DNA of 50,262 nt from IMG/VR virus record IMGVR_UViG_3300032213_000265, positions 1 to 50,262 of that record. One strand, given 5' to 3'. Every line of letters starts with the position of its first letter. Position 1 is the first letter of the stretch. This DNA comes from a virus. Under the pieces are notes generated by a model. That model worked only from the letters and a program-made list of their open reading frames with translations. It did no database searches and was not told the origin of the DNA. This document shows, piece by piece, positions 7,641-16,900 of this stretch. The position numbers and the translations under genes were made by a program.

Positions 7641-8612
7641 TTAAGCCTTGTTAGCTTTGTCGTATTCAGCATACCTCTTAGCGTATCTCATACGTAAAAC
7701 AGGGTCGTCCCATACTCCGGCATCAATAAGAGCTTGCTTACGGTCTGGGGACAGATAGATCTCTTTTCGAGTAGATGTCGGAGCGTGCTCTCTACCTGAA
7801 CCGACTGCTGGTCCACCTCGAGGTTTACGCTCTGGTTTATCTTCGTAATCGTCATCACGATCACGCTCGCGAGTCTGCTTACCGAATCTCTCAGGTAAAC
7901 GGCGTGCGGCACGACGCTCTAATTCGTTCCAGTAATCTTCGGTACGGGGGTCAAAACCGTCTTTTGCCAGAGCTTGATCAATCGCCATAACGATAGCTGA
8001 GTCCTCATTACGACCTTGAGGATCATACCATTTGTTATTTTCCATGAACTGCTTGGCATAATACGCAGTGACATTGTCAATGTTGTCAGATACCGGAGCT
8101 TTCTGCTGAGCTTGTTGCTTAGCATACGTCAGCTGCTGAACCTTAGAAATAGCGTCGTCGCGATAACGTAAAGCTTGAGTTACGTCGTCACCGTTACCGG
8201 CTTCAACAGCTTTAGCAATGATCCTGTCTGCCATCTGCGCATCGTTTTGCGCTTTCTGAATTTGGGCATCAATACCGTTAACGTCTAACTGTTGCGTACG
8301 CTGCTCTTGTGCCGTTAAACGACGCTCAAGGTCATCGTTACGTTTACGTAAGAAATCCATCTCCAATTTGTCTCTGGAAATAGCTTTATCACGACGCTCT
8401 TTACGCTCTTGCTTTTCATGCCGGCGACGCTCGCGGATAGCTTCCCGTTCGTCTTCATCACCGTCATCGGCTTTGGCCGAGCGTTCATCATCTTGATCAT
8501 CGTCATCATGATCATCTTCTGCAGAAACTTTCTTTGCAGGATCTTCTTCAACAATTATAACATCATCTTTATCTTTGATGTCTTCGTCATCTTCTTTCAT
8601 TACGTCAGCCAT
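7641..8612 (-). CDS. Scaffolding protein
   Basis: 323 residues. The first ~65 residues are extremely acidic (long Asp/Glu runs), residues ~65-185 form a charged coiled coil (RERRRHEKQERKERRDK, then KQQAQQKAP), a short ordered segment follows (YYAKQFMENNKWYDPQG), and the end is basic-helical (RKQALIDAGVWDDPVLRMRY, AKRYAEYDKANKA). An acidic start, coiled-coil centre and basic capsid-binding end is the classic scaffold profile. Gene order portal - GroES-like - scaffold - capsid also fits. No protease domain is visible. Confidence 0.85.
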   Translation of the reverse strand: MADVMKEDDEDIKDKDDVIIVEEDPAKKVSAEDDHDDDDQDDERSAKADDGDEDEREAIRERRRHEKQERKERRDKAISRDKLEMDFLRKRNDDLERRLTAQEQRTQQLDVNGIDAQIQKAQNDAQMADRIIAKAVEAGNGDDVTQALRYRDDAISKVQQLTYAKQQAQQKAPVSDNIDNVTAYYAKQFMENNKWYDPQGRNEDSAIVMAIDQALAKDGFDPRTEDYWNELERRAARRLPERFGKQTRERDRDDDYEDKPERKPRGGPAVGSGREHAPTSTRKEIYLSPDRKQALIDAGVWDDPVLRMRYAKRYAEYDKANKA

Positions 8613-8626
8613 GGCTCATCTCCTTA

Positions 8627-9034
8627 TCAGATGAATGCTCGGATAGCTAGTGGGTCGCCAGTGACCTCACCCAACAAATCCAAATCGTTAAACATAACAA
8701 ACAACGCAGCTTCGTTGTCTTCTAGAGGTACTTCCCAGCGATCACCACCGTACTTAGCTACACGGATGTAATCTCCTACTTTTGCCCATGCGCCTTCTGG
8801 CCACGGTTGCATAGTGTCTCGATTGTGAAAAGCCAGAGGACCAATCGCAACCACTTTAGCGATTTGTGTGTTCCACTTCTCAGTATCACGAGAACCAGTA
8901 TCGATTATGATACCACCTGCTGATTTCTTCTTAGGACTACGGATTTGAACCAGAACACGGCTACCATAAGGACGTACTCCAGCATCTACTGCTGGAAATG
9001 CCTCATCTAGCGCATTCTCATAAGTCGTTGTCAC
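8627..9034 (-). CDS. GroES-like co-chaperonin (Cpn10 family)
   Basis: About 135 residues. The core YGSRVLVQIRSPKKKSAGGI followed by IIDTGS, then AKVVAIGPLAF, GDYIRVAKYGGDRWEVPLED and ALFVMFNDLDLLGEV follows Cpn10 from strand 1 through the mobile loop (SAGGI, the GroEL-binding type) to the final strand. It should cap host GroEL, with a larger cage or altered client range for capsid folding, as phage T4 gp31 and RB49 CocO do; that role is inference. An in-frame ATG exists at 9049, but GTG at 9034 is preferred because GAGGAGA lies just ahead of it and none lies ahead of the ATG. It sits between portal and scaffold and overlaps the upstream small gene. Confidence 0.82.
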   Translation of the reverse strand: MTTTYENALDEAFPAVDAGVRPYGSRVLVQIRSPKKKSAGGIIIDTGSRDTEKWNTQIAKVVAIGPLAFHNRDTMQPWPEGAWAKVGDYIRVAKYGGDRWEVPLEDNEAALFVMFNDLDLLGEVTGDPLAIRAFI

Positions 9035-9215
9035 TATTTTTCTCCTCATCTAACATTGAAAGAAGTACATTAATTGCCGCCTCGTATCCCGCAACGACAC
9101 CTACACGATACCCGTACTCAAAAGCATCGCGATTCTGTGGCCTCTTCATAGACTCCATGGCGAACTCACCTTGCGCCGTTTTCAGCCTATTGAGAAGCTT
9201 TGTCTCTACATTCAT
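9018..9215 (-). CDS. Small helical protein, unknown
   Basis: 65 residues: MNVETKLLNRLKTAQGEFAM at the start, then EYGYRVGVVAGYEAAINVLL and an acidic end. The middle has the look of a small phage protein with a helix. It starts in an ATGA overlap with the 45-residue gene upstream, and its last codons contain the ribosome binding site of the GroES-like gene, so the three are coupled. No function can be assigned. Confidence 0.7.
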   Translation of the reverse strand: MNVETKLLNRLKTAQGEFAMESMKRPQNRDAFEYGYRVGVVAGYEAAINVLLSMLDEEKNSDNDL

Positions 9216-9349
9216 GCAGGAGTCTTAGGCATAACCGGAGTTGAGGGCAGAGTTTGACCTGTGACGGGTACACCCGCTGCCATACGGTGATGCTGTTTAA
9301 CTGCTGCATTGTTCATTGGGACTGTGCCCGTGGTTGGTTTGTCTGACAT
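9212..9349 (-). CDS. 45-residue Pro/Thr-rich peptide downstream of portal
   Basis: An open frame of 45 codons fills the gap between portal and the next gene exactly: ATG at 9349 with a clear AGGAG eight bases upstream, stop overlapping the next ATG (ATGA). The peptide begins MSDKPTTGTVPMNNAAVKQH and ends TPVMPKTPA, Pro- and Thr-rich and probably unstructured. It shows no known motif. Perfect packing and the SD are the support. Confidence 0.7.
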   Translation of the reverse strand: MSDKPTTGTVPMNNAAVKQHHRMAAGVPVTGQTLPSTPVMPKTPA

Positions 9350-9364
9350 TTCTATCTCCTAAAG

Positions 9365-11824
9365 TTAAACTCCTGGGTTAACGCCAGTTCCGGTGCTAAC
9401 GGCAACTTTCTCTCCGCTAGCGATTTCCGCTGCTGCGAGACGCATTGCTGTCTCGTTGTCATCGGTGTTCATTTCCAGACGTGCCTGCAGTTCGGCCATT
9501 GTACGCTGGTCTTCTGACTGCTGACGTAGCTGCTCGCGCTGCAACTCAGCTTGACGATCTTGATTACCTTCAGACAATTTCTGCTGTTCAATCTCCAACT
9601 TAGCTTGGTCTGCCTGAGCTTTCTGTTGCAATGCCTGAGTTTGTATCTGCGCACCAATCTTAGCCACTTGTAGGCTGTTGTCTGGCGGCATAGGCGGTTC
9701 AGGTTTAAACTGCTGTGCCTGTTGATCGATTTGAGCCAGCTCTTGCGCAAACGAAGCCAGCTGTTGCTCAATGAGTTTCTGTACTTCAAGTATGATTTCT
9801 ACTTGTTGCTGTGAATCTTCCTCAATCAGCTTCTCAGTTTGAGCTTTGTCTACTGCATCGTGCGCCTGTGACAAGTAATAGTTCAACAAGTGGTCGCGCA
9901 AGTGAATAGCCATGGGGTATAGATACGTCTTGATGATGGCTGGGTTCTGCCCAAACAACGGAGACTTCAAGAAAGCTAGGTGCGTCATCAGGTGTGACAT
10001 GTGATCTTGTCCTGGCAACACGTAAATAGGACTTCCCATGGTGGCTGCTACGTTCTCAGACACCGGATCCATGTCTTCTGACGCTGGTTTAGGCTGAAGT
10101 ACGTCCGTATCACTGATTTTCAGCGTGCGGAGGAACATATCCTCCACTTTTCTGGCGTCATACAGCTGAGGCATCATAGCTGCACGTTGCATTACTGCCT
10201 GAACCTGCGCAAAACGCTGTGTTTCACTGAAAATTGATGGGTCAGACACCGGAATGATGTCCATCGGACCGTCAAAGTCGCTAGGGTCTATCTCAATACC
10301 AGCAGATTGCGCTTTAATGTCCTCTTCAGTCAGGTATGCGCTGTCTATCCGGTGCAGAATCTCAAACACTTTCTCCATAGATGAATGGAGACGTGCGTGG
10401 ATGCTACTGAACACCACCATACCCTGCTCAATCAGAGCTAAAGTAGTACCGACTGGCTGGTTAGGGTTCTGGTCTGACAGTTTTTCAAAGCTCGTCTGTA
10501 CTACACCTTTACCAGCATCAACTAGGAAGCCAAGAAGTTGGAACAGAACAGGACTAGGTTGGTTAAACGGCATAGGCATGGCTAGCTTACGCACGTCATC
10601 AATCATCGCCCCACCGTCCATCTCAACAACTTCGGTAGGTTGTACGTTGATGGTCTGCCCCGAGGGTCCACCTTTCAGCTTGAGCAGGGTCGGGATGTTC
10701 TGAATATGCGCTGAGTCCATCAGTGCGCGTAATGCACCGGTGGCCGCTCCAGACAAACCGCCAATCATGTGCGTCAAGCCGATTGGGTAAGCACCACGCC
10801 AAGGTACAAACGGGAACTCAACAATCCAGTCTAACTCTTGACGCTGCTCGTCGTCTGCTTCCCAGTTACGGTACAGCGATAAAGCTTTGCTAGTTGTCTT
10901 ATCAATAGACAGAATATAAGGCTCGCTGCCGTCACCGAAATCTAAATACGTATAGACTTCATAAATCGTACGTAATCCGTCTTCATTATACGACGAAGCT
11001 TGGCGACCTTCGATCTTATCGTTAGCTACCGTTGACTTACTGAACTCAGGGTCTCCTGGCATACCCAAGTCAACGTCAATGTACATGTCCTGCTTGACAC
11101 GCTTCTGGTACTCTAACTTCGTGATGTACTGTACGTGCGTCTTGCGCTCAGCAGAGTAGAAGTTAGTAGCAGCGAACGGCAGGTATATATCGTCAATCGC
11201 GATGAATTCAGATGCGGGACGCTTAAACTGTGGGTTCCACATCAACTTCATATACTGCCCACCACCCAGCGGGAGCTGTGTAGACAACTGCTCAAGCTCG
11301 GAGCGGAACTCCTTCATTTGCTTGGTGGTCTGCCAGTTCATGAAGGTTGCTTTACGGTCTGCCTTCGCTAGCTTGTCTTTATCCTTAGTGCCGTAGATCT
11401 TACTACGTACCGGACCATTTGGAGGGAAGATCTCCTTCATGAATCGCGCTGAGAAGTCTACGCATGCCTCAACTAGCATCGGGTGTACTACCTTGTTTGC
11501 GCCGGTGAACTGCGCCCCACCAGGAGCATCATCACCTAGTCCGGTACGACGGATACCTTCCTCATACTGCTTGTCACGCTTCTCACGTGCGGTCTTATCT
11601 TTGTCAATCTTCTCAAGCAAGTCGGTGACCGCTGCCTCTAACTCCGACTGGTCAACTTCTTCAACGATGTTTGAGAAATGACTCAGGTTACGCTTGAGGT
11701 CTACGTCGTTCTTTTCGCGCAGAATAGCGCCACCGTCTTCGGTGTCTTCTACCTCGTTGTCTGTATCTTCCAGACGAACGGTTTCACCTTTTAACTCTTC
11801 ATCATCCTTCATTTGCTCAGCCAT
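9365..11824 (-). CDS. Portal protein (P22-type, large)
   Basis: 819 residues; P22 portal is 725. Features: acidic start, coiled coil with LEKIDKDKTAREKRDKQYEE, then the portal-like core (GAQFTGANKVVHPMLVEACV, FSARFMKEIFPPNGPVRSK, PLGGGQYMKLMWNP), LDWIVEFPFVPWRGAYPIGL, GATGALRALMDSAHIQN, and a long Gln-rich helical barrel-like end (about 640-790). Such a C-terminal barrel is known for P22-type portals. It forms the dodecameric DNA gate at the capsid vertex. The start ATG overlaps the end of the 1033-residue gene by eight bases. Confidence 0.9.
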   Translation of the reverse strand: MAEQMKDDEELKGETVRLEDTDNEVEDTEDGGAILREKNDVDLKRNLSHFSNIVEEVDQSELEAAVTDLLEKIDKDKTAREKRDKQYEEGIRRTGLGDDAPGGAQFTGANKVVHPMLVEACVDFSARFMKEIFPPNGPVRSKIYGTKDKDKLAKADRKATFMNWQTTKQMKEFRSELEQLSTQLPLGGGQYMKLMWNPQFKRPASEFIAIDDIYLPFAATNFYSAERKTHVQYITKLEYQKRVKQDMYIDVDLGMPGDPEFSKSTVANDKIEGRQASSYNEDGLRTIYEVYTYLDFGDGSEPYILSIDKTTSKALSLYRNWEADDEQRQELDWIVEFPFVPWRGAYPIGLTHMIGGLSGAATGALRALMDSAHIQNIPTLLKLKGGPSGQTINVQPTEVVEMDGGAMIDDVRKLAMPMPFNQPSPVLFQLLGFLVDAGKGVVQTSFEKLSDQNPNQPVGTTLALIEQGMVVFSSIHARLHSSMEKVFEILHRIDSAYLTEEDIKAQSAGIEIDPSDFDGPMDIIPVSDPSIFSETQRFAQVQAVMQRAAMMPQLYDARKVEDMFLRTLKISDTDVLQPKPASEDMDPVSENVAATMGSPIYVLPGQDHMSHLMTHLAFLKSPLFGQNPAIIKTYLYPMAIHLRDHLLNYYLSQAHDAVDKAQTEKLIEEDSQQQVEIILEVQKLIEQQLASFAQELAQIDQQAQQFKPEPPMPPDNSLQVAKIGAQIQTQALQQKAQADQAKLEIEQQKLSEGNQDRQAELQREQLRQQSEDQRTMAELQARLEMNTDDNETAMRLAAAEIASGEKVAVSTGTGVNPGV

Positions 11825-14800
11825 TTTGTTCCTCTATTAACTGTGCTGCCATCATATCAATTTCTTCAGGATTGAATTCTACCGCTCCACCCTTCGCATA
11901 TGGTACCGAGAGTTCAACTTTACGCCCCGTGCCAGGAGGCATTTTACGACCACCATATAAACGAGCAAGACCGTAAAGAGAACCTTCTCCAAGGTAATCG
12001 CCATAGTGTTCGACAGGAACGTCAACTTTTCTACCTTGGTACTCAATCTGCTGCGGATTAAAATCATACTCATCGATTATCTTGTATTGCTTAGTTGTAG
12101 GATCTAATTCGTAATTAAACTGACCAAGCGACTTAGCCAGCGAAGGACGTGGAGGCATGACACCGCCAATCAGGTTTGCCGTAATTCCTTTACGCCGGTC
12201 ACCACCCGTTAGCTCGGTATAATCTTTATACTCAATGTAACCCTTACCTTTACCGTTTAACATTTTTTCTTTCTGCCGGATCAGGTTCTGCAACTCTGCC
12301 AGCTCTTCAGTGTTGAAATCTTTAGCGGTGATTGGGTCTCGTTTATCTCGCGCAAACGTATCAAGATAAATTTTATGCGCAGCGGACATCCGGTCGCGGT
12401 TAGACAGTTTGTCGTATAGGTTGATACCGCCTTCGGTTACTTTGTCCGACACCCATGTACCCATCCGGTCTCCGAACGTCGGCTCTAAACCGTCAAACGG
12501 TGAAGGCTCTTTACGTTTAGCTTTACCACCTTTTTCCATGTGCACCGCACCACCCTGCGCAAAGCCATAACGGTACATGAGGTTCAACATAGTCTGCCGG
12601 CTATCGGGTCTGTGCGTACCACCGACCATAAGCTCGGATCCGTCGCTCAGTTGCTTACGGTACATGGCATTGAGAGTCTTCTCACGTGTCTCAGGATCCA
12701 TGCTAGCGTTCAGATTGTAGCCGCCTCTAGGATTCATGTCGCTGTAATTCACTCCGACCTGAGATACTTTCTTCTCTCTAGGGTCTACGTCAACATACCC
12801 CCGTAGGTTGTCTGTACCTACGCTGCCTCTCAAGTTGAGACCTTTGTTGTGCGTCCAAGCATCCAGTGAGAATGGTCCAGAGGACACACGCCCACCTAGA
12901 GGGTTAAAGCTTTTCAAAGTGTCGAGCAGGGAAGCTTCAGGCATGTCTCCGGACTCTGCCGCTCTCTCCTGTTGTACGTCAACCAGCTCCGCTGCCATCT
13001 GACGTATCAGGTCGTCATCGTACTCTGCGTGACCACCAGCAGCGAAATTCACGGAGCCTCCTTGGGCGAAACCTTCTGGTTTCATAGAGCCTTCAATAAA
13101 GTCGCGCAGCTGAATAGTGGTCATGAAGCGCGGTGCGTTTGGGTTAGCGTCAATAGCAGCATTGAATATAGCTTGAGCGTCGGCGTCGCCTGCACCATTA
13201 GTGATTCTTCTTAAATACTGCGTCAACATTACAGGGTCTTTTTGCAGATCCACAATACCGTACTGGTTTAGATCATTGACTTTACCCCACTCTCCGCTGT
13301 TTAAGAACTTGAGAACAGACTGAGTCAATTTTGATCCGTAGTATGGGTCGCGCTTGGAGTACTCTTGTGCGCGATCGCTGCTAAACGAGTTGCCAGGAGG
13401 TTTGAGTTCGGTGATACTTGGCGGCAGCTTAGGTTGACTGTTTATAATTTCTTCGTACACCTTGTAAGCGTCCGGAGCATTTTCTTCCATCCAGTCAAGA
13501 CTTTCACCAAACTCAGGAGGTCTGTCTAATTTGCTGAAATGACGGTCGTAAGCAATTTCTTGCTCCGGCGTCATATACATAGTTGCGTCTTCGATAGCAA
13601 CGACTTCATCTACGTCTTGCGTGATCTTCACTTGCACATGTGGACGACCTTCAGCATCTAAAAGTGCTGTGAGTCGGTTAACTCCCGAGCCGTAATCTTT
13701 AGCTGCCCATTCGCTCTGAGTACACCAACCACCTGCTTTGCCTATAGAGCTGCATAATTTCATCCCTTTGGCATCTGTTGTTTCTGGGATGTCAACCCAA
13801 GTGCCTCCTGGCTTTTCAGTAAACGATAAATTTAAATCTTCATCTGCTAATCGCGGCTTCTCCTGCAGATTAGCCATCATACCTTCACGCTCGGCTTCCG
13901 CAGCTTGTTTAGCTCGGAATGCGTTTATCTTTGCTACACGCTCTACTGCCTGAGGTACAGTGAGCTTGTCTAAGCTTTTCAAATCAATACGCAGGTTTGC
14001 TGGCAAGTCACTCGCGGCACTTGTCGCATTTTTAAGCTCGTCTATGAGATGCGGGAAACCTAAATTTTCTGAACCCATCACATTCTTTTTAGGACTATAA
14101 ACGGGAGTCTCTGGAGGCACTTTGGTTAACCAAGGCATATTCTCTGCGTTGCCTCTAAAGTTCAACTGTTCTCCAGCTGTACTTCGATTTATAGCACTGT
14201 CTGCGAACTTCTCCCAATCAATAGCTAACGGTGAATTAGCCATACCTTCTCTTGGGAAACCACCTAGCATCCTTGTGTCCATGAGATTTGAGTATAGACC
14301 TACATAGCGAGGTTGAAAATGCAATATATCTTTTTCAGCTAAGGCTCTTATAGGGTCTTCCGGCGTAGCCATTTCATTAGTAATATACTTAGCTAACTTG
14401 CTGTCAACCCATTTGTTAACTGCGTCAGTGTTAGGTACTTCTGTAGTAGGTGTGAAAGTCAAATGACTTTTCAATGGTTCAACGGCGTCTCCAACGGTGT
14501 GATTCAACCAGTTGCCACCTTTAGGCTTGATGACGTTCATGGTCGGTGACACACCGTATTTCTCAGCGAGGTTCACTGCGTGTCGAGCAGCGTATGGTGC
14601 TGAGGCTTTAGCCAGAGGCTTGAGCATACGTGCTGCCGCCGGTACCAGTGGCGCAATGTCTAATGCACCCGTTAGAGCATCTTTGGTGTCTGCCGTGAAC
14701 CCATAGGTCTCACCTCTACCCTGTGTGACTGGTGTACCGTAGTTGATGTTCTCTAACGTGCGGTATATTGGCGGTATGTTGAGTAAGTCTGAGATTATAG

Positions 14801-14918
14801 CTGCCGGTGGGTTCTCATAACCTCCTGGTGCACGAGCGAAATCATCAGCTTTCTTTAGGTAGCGACCCAGCGCACCTACGACTGGGTACTGCTCAGGACG
14901 GGAACGAAACTCAGGCAT
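11817..14918 (-). CDS. Giant mosaic virion-module protein between terminase and portal
   Basis: 1033 residues, not assignable to one family. About 1-120: small-residue helices (DALTGALDIAPLVPAAARML). About 370-460: a compact block with WVDIPETTDAKGMKLCSSIG, KAGGWCTQSEWAAKDYGSG and DAEGRPHVQVKI; this order recalls the PcfJ-like/large polyvalent-protein domain in which conserved Cys and Gly precede a strand with GxPxVxxxI. About 690-800: repetitive beta text (GGYNLNASMDPETREKTLNA). Three FAQGG/YAKGG-V linkers separate the modules, each followed by acidic helices such as EEIDMMAAQLIEEQNG. It could be an ejected protein or an assembly factor; location next to portal favours a packaged internal protein. 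Confidence 0.8.
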   Translation of the reverse strand: MPEFRSRPEQYPVVGALGRYLKKADDFARAPGGYENPPAAIISDLLNIPPIYRTLENINYGTPVTQGRGETYGFTADTKDALTGALDIAPLVPAAARMLKPLAKASAPYAARHAVNLAEKYGVSPTMNVIKPKGGNWLNHTVGDAVEPLKSHLTFTPTTEVPNTDAVNKWVDSKLAKYITNEMATPEDPIRALAEKDILHFQPRYVGLYSNLMDTRMLGGFPREGMANSPLAIDWEKFADSAINRSTAGEQLNFRGNAENMPWLTKVPPETPVYSPKKNVMGSENLGFPHLIDELKNATSAASDLPANLRIDLKSLDKLTVPQAVERVAKINAFRAKQAAEAEREGMMANLQEKPRLADEDLNLSFTEKPGGTWVDIPETTDAKGMKLCSSIGKAGGWCTQSEWAAKDYGSGVNRLTALLDAEGRPHVQVKITQDVDEVVAIEDATMYMTPEQEIAYDRHFSKLDRPPEFGESLDWMEENAPDAYKVYEEIINSQPKLPPSITELKPPGNSFSSDRAQEYSKRDPYYGSKLTQSVLKFLNSGEWGKVNDLNQYGIVDLQKDPVMLTQYLRRITNGAGDADAQAIFNAAIDANPNAPRFMTTIQLRDFIEGSMKPEGFAQGGSVNFAAGGHAEYDDDLIRQMAAELVDVQQERAAESGDMPEASLLDTLKSFNPLGGRVSSGPFSLDAWTHNKGLNLRGSVGTDNLRGYVDVDPREKKVSQVGVNYSDMNPRGGYNLNASMDPETREKTLNAMYRKQLSDGSELMVGGTHRPDSRQTMLNLMYRYGFAQGGAVHMEKGGKAKRKEPSPFDGLEPTFGDRMGTWVSDKVTEGGINLYDKLSNRDRMSAAHKIYLDTFARDKRDPITAKDFNTEELAELQNLIRQKEKMLNGKGKGYIEYKDYTELTGGDRRKGITANLIGGVMPPRPSLAKSLGQFNYELDPTTKQYKIIDEYDFNPQQIEYQGRKVDVPVEHYGDYLGEGSLYGLARLYGGRKMPPGTGRKVELSVPYAKGGAVEFNPEEIDMMAAQLIEEQNG

Positions 14919-14926
14919 AGCTCACC

Positions 14927-15178
14927 TTACCATTTAACTTTGTTAGCCCAGTACGCTGCGGACATAGTACCCTTCTCAATGTTCTTTGCGTGTCGTGCTT
15001 TGAACGAGTCGTTGCGTGCGCTGCCCTCGGGAGAGCCTTTGACACCCTGTTGCCCGAAGCGTATAATCTTCTCCTGCCCATCGGCACATGCCTTGACTAC
15101 GTGGGACTTGGTGGGATGGCTGGGTGTACTCTTGGGTTTGTTGCAAGCCATCTTGCTCTTGTCGAGTAGCTTGCTCAT
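14927..15178 (-). CDS. Small basic conserved phage protein
   Basis: 83 residues, basic. The segment MACNKPKSTPSHPTKSHVVK, EKIIRFGQQGVKGSPEGSAR and SAAYWANKVKW matches a short protein I recall from many podophages, often next to terminase or portal, with no known function. Start ATG overlaps the stop of the 54-residue gene (ATGA). An internal ATG at residue 10 is a possible alternative start. Confidence 0.8.
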   Translation of the reverse strand: MSKLLDKSKMACNKPKSTPSHPTKSHVVKACADGQEKIIRFGQQGVKGSPEGSARNDSFKARHAKNIEKGTMSAAYWANKVKW

Positions 15179-15339
15179 TTCTTCCTCGCTGCGCGCATGT
15201 TGTCAACAAGGTTGGGATACGGACGACCGGCAGACTTGGCAGCGTCTTTTGCAGAAGTCTTCTGCTTTGATGTTAGAGGTTTCGATTCACCTAGCTTGGC
15301 GGGACGACTCTTGTCCCAAACAGGTTTCTTAGGCTGCAT
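15175..15339 (-). CDS. 54-residue basic conserved phage protein
   Basis: A short frame of 54 codons starting inside the end of terL and ending in an ATGA overlap with the next gene. Sequence: MQPKKPVWDKSRPAKLGESK at the start and GRPYPNLVDNMRAARKK at the end. This 'KSRPxKLG...GRPYPNLxDNMRAARKK' pattern is one I recognise from small phage proteins located beside the one above; they usually occur as a pair. GAGAGG lies upstream at a suitable distance. Function unknown; the charge suggests nucleic-acid contact. Confidence 0.8.
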   Translation of the reverse strand: MQPKKPVWDKSRPAKLGESKPLTSKQKTSAKDAAKSAGRPYPNLVDNMRAARKK

Positions 15340-16900
15340 ATGGGTTTATCCTCTCGCGTTTCTTCTGTGCTGGTTCATCAATGTCCTTTGCCACTGGCAT
15401 CTGGAACCACCCGTCATTCCGTAGGTAGATGATAGCCTGTGTGAACGTATCAACGTAGTCATCGTGTTCAGCGACTGGGAACTTCTCAAGCTGTTTGAGG
15501 AATCCCTTTGCCCATGACACATAGTGACCACGGTTCTTCTTTGACTCAGGTATCCATAGTATGTCCTGCTCCAGTACCGGAGCTGCCTGATGGGCACGAG
15601 ACACCTTGTCAGCATTACCAGGATTATAACCTACGACTGGCACATTCGCCAAGCGCAAATCCTGTATCAGGCTCTGACCACTCGCTTTGGCCTCTACAAG
15701 TACCCTGTTGGGTCGTCTCGCCCTTGCGTATGGGCTGTCGTCTGTAGCCCCACCATACTCCGTGTTCCACTCTGCTATCGCCTTCTTACGGAGCGAGGGA
15801 TAGCTCAAGTGCTCGTCCCATGCGTCTATCAGCATGACCTGTCGCTTACCCTTCATCGAGAACACCGCATAGGCTGTGAAGGCTGTCGGGTCTCCTGTGG
15901 TCTTCTCGGTGAATGCGCAATCGTAGCTCTGCAGTATGTACTCAAACTGCGGCAGCTCTTTGTCTGCTGACCACTGCTGGAAGTGCTTGGTCTTCAGGAT
16001 ACCACCCTCTATCGGTGCCGGATCCTGCTGTAGCTGTCCGCTGGTGCCGTACACGCCGAGGGACTGCTTGAGTGCAGCGATCTCTTTGTCGCCGAATCGC
16101 TCTGGGCAGATCAGCTCTCCCTTAACCTTACGAGGGTCATAGCCACCCAGCACTGTCTTGCGTTCCCTGCCATCCCACTCTGCCGGTATGCAGATGTGCT
16201 CCCACCCCTTGATGTCTTCAAGGATGTGTCCGCTGATGTCTCGGTCGTGCAGACGCTGCATGATGGTCACCATGGCGTCTCGCTTGGGATCGTTGAGTCG
16301 GGTTGACCATACCTGATCGAACCACTCTAGTGCCGTCTCACGCATTGCATCGGACTGTGCGTCCTGTGCGCCGTGTGGGTCATCGAGCAGGAGGCGGGAT
16401 CCACCCTCACCCGTCGCTGTACCACCTACCGAGGTCGCGATACGGTAGCCGGTCTTGTCGTTCTCGAATCGCTGCTTAGCGTTCTGGTCGCCTGACAGCG
16501 TGAAGTTCTTGAGCCATCGTTCCTGATACCATGGCGACTGTATCAGTCGTCGTGCCTTCAGGTTGTCTCGGGTTGACAGCACACCGGAGTACGAGGCACA
16601 CAGGAACTTCTCCTCTGGCTGTTCAATCCACTCCCACATTGGCCACATGACGGACACGATGGTTGACTTGGAGTGTCGTGGCGGGATGTTGATGAGCAGT
16701 CGAGTTATGTCCCCTGCCGACACTGCCTCAAGATGCTCGCAGATAGCCTCAATGTGCCAGCTGGGCACGAAGGGTACTCCTGGCTCTACTACGTGCCACG
16801 ACTGCTTCACGAACTCGTATAGGCTTGAGGTAGCAGCTCGCCTGTCCTGTTCCTTCTTGATCAGGTCTAGCATTACCGTTGGTGAGAGCGGAGCGTTCAT
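15329..16900 (-). CDS. terL: Terminase large subunit (packaging ATPase-nuclease)
   Basis: 523 residues. N-terminal ATPase: Walker A PPRHSKST at 73-80, Walker B LLLDDP at 170-175, and a coupling-type motif near TIMQRLHDRDISG. C-terminal RNase H-like nuclease: first Asp in SYDCAF (D327), Glu in VLVEAKASG (E403), last Asp in HDDYVDTF (about 480-484). It translocates DNA through the portal and cuts concatemers. The length is standard for P22/Sf6-type terminases. The N-terminus overlaps the 81-residue gene by four bases. All key residues are present. Confidence 0.95.
   Translation of the reverse strand: MNAPLSPTVMLDLIKKEQDRRAATSSLYEFVKQSWHVVEPGVPFVPSWHIEAICEHLEAVSAGDITRLLINIPPRHSKSTIVSVMWPMWEWIEQPEEKFLCASYSGVLSTRDNLKARRLIQSPWYQERWLKNFTLSGDQNAKQRFENDKTGYRIATSVGGTATGEGGSRLLLDDPHGAQDAQSDAMRETALEWFDQVWSTRLNDPKRDAMVTIMQRLHDRDISGHILEDIKGWEHICIPAEWDGRERKTVLGGYDPRKVKGELICPERFGDKEIAALKQSLGVYGTSGQLQQDPAPIEGGILKTKHFQQWSADKELPQFEYILQSYDCAFTEKTTGDPTAFTAYAVFSMKGKRQVMLIDAWDEHLSYPSLRKKAIAEWNTEYGGATDDSPYARARRPNRVLVEAKASGQSLIQDLRLANVPVVGYNPGNADKVSRAHQAAPVLEQDILWIPESKKNRGHYVSWAKGFLKQLEKFPVAEHDDYVDTFTQAIIYLRNDGWFQMPVAKDIDEPAQKKRERINPYAA

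Noticed and set aside
8627-9049. ATG at 9049 as the start of the GroES-like gene
   Set aside because: No ribosome site precedes it, while the GTG at 9034 is preceded by GAGGAGA; the Cpn10 domain starts later in any case.
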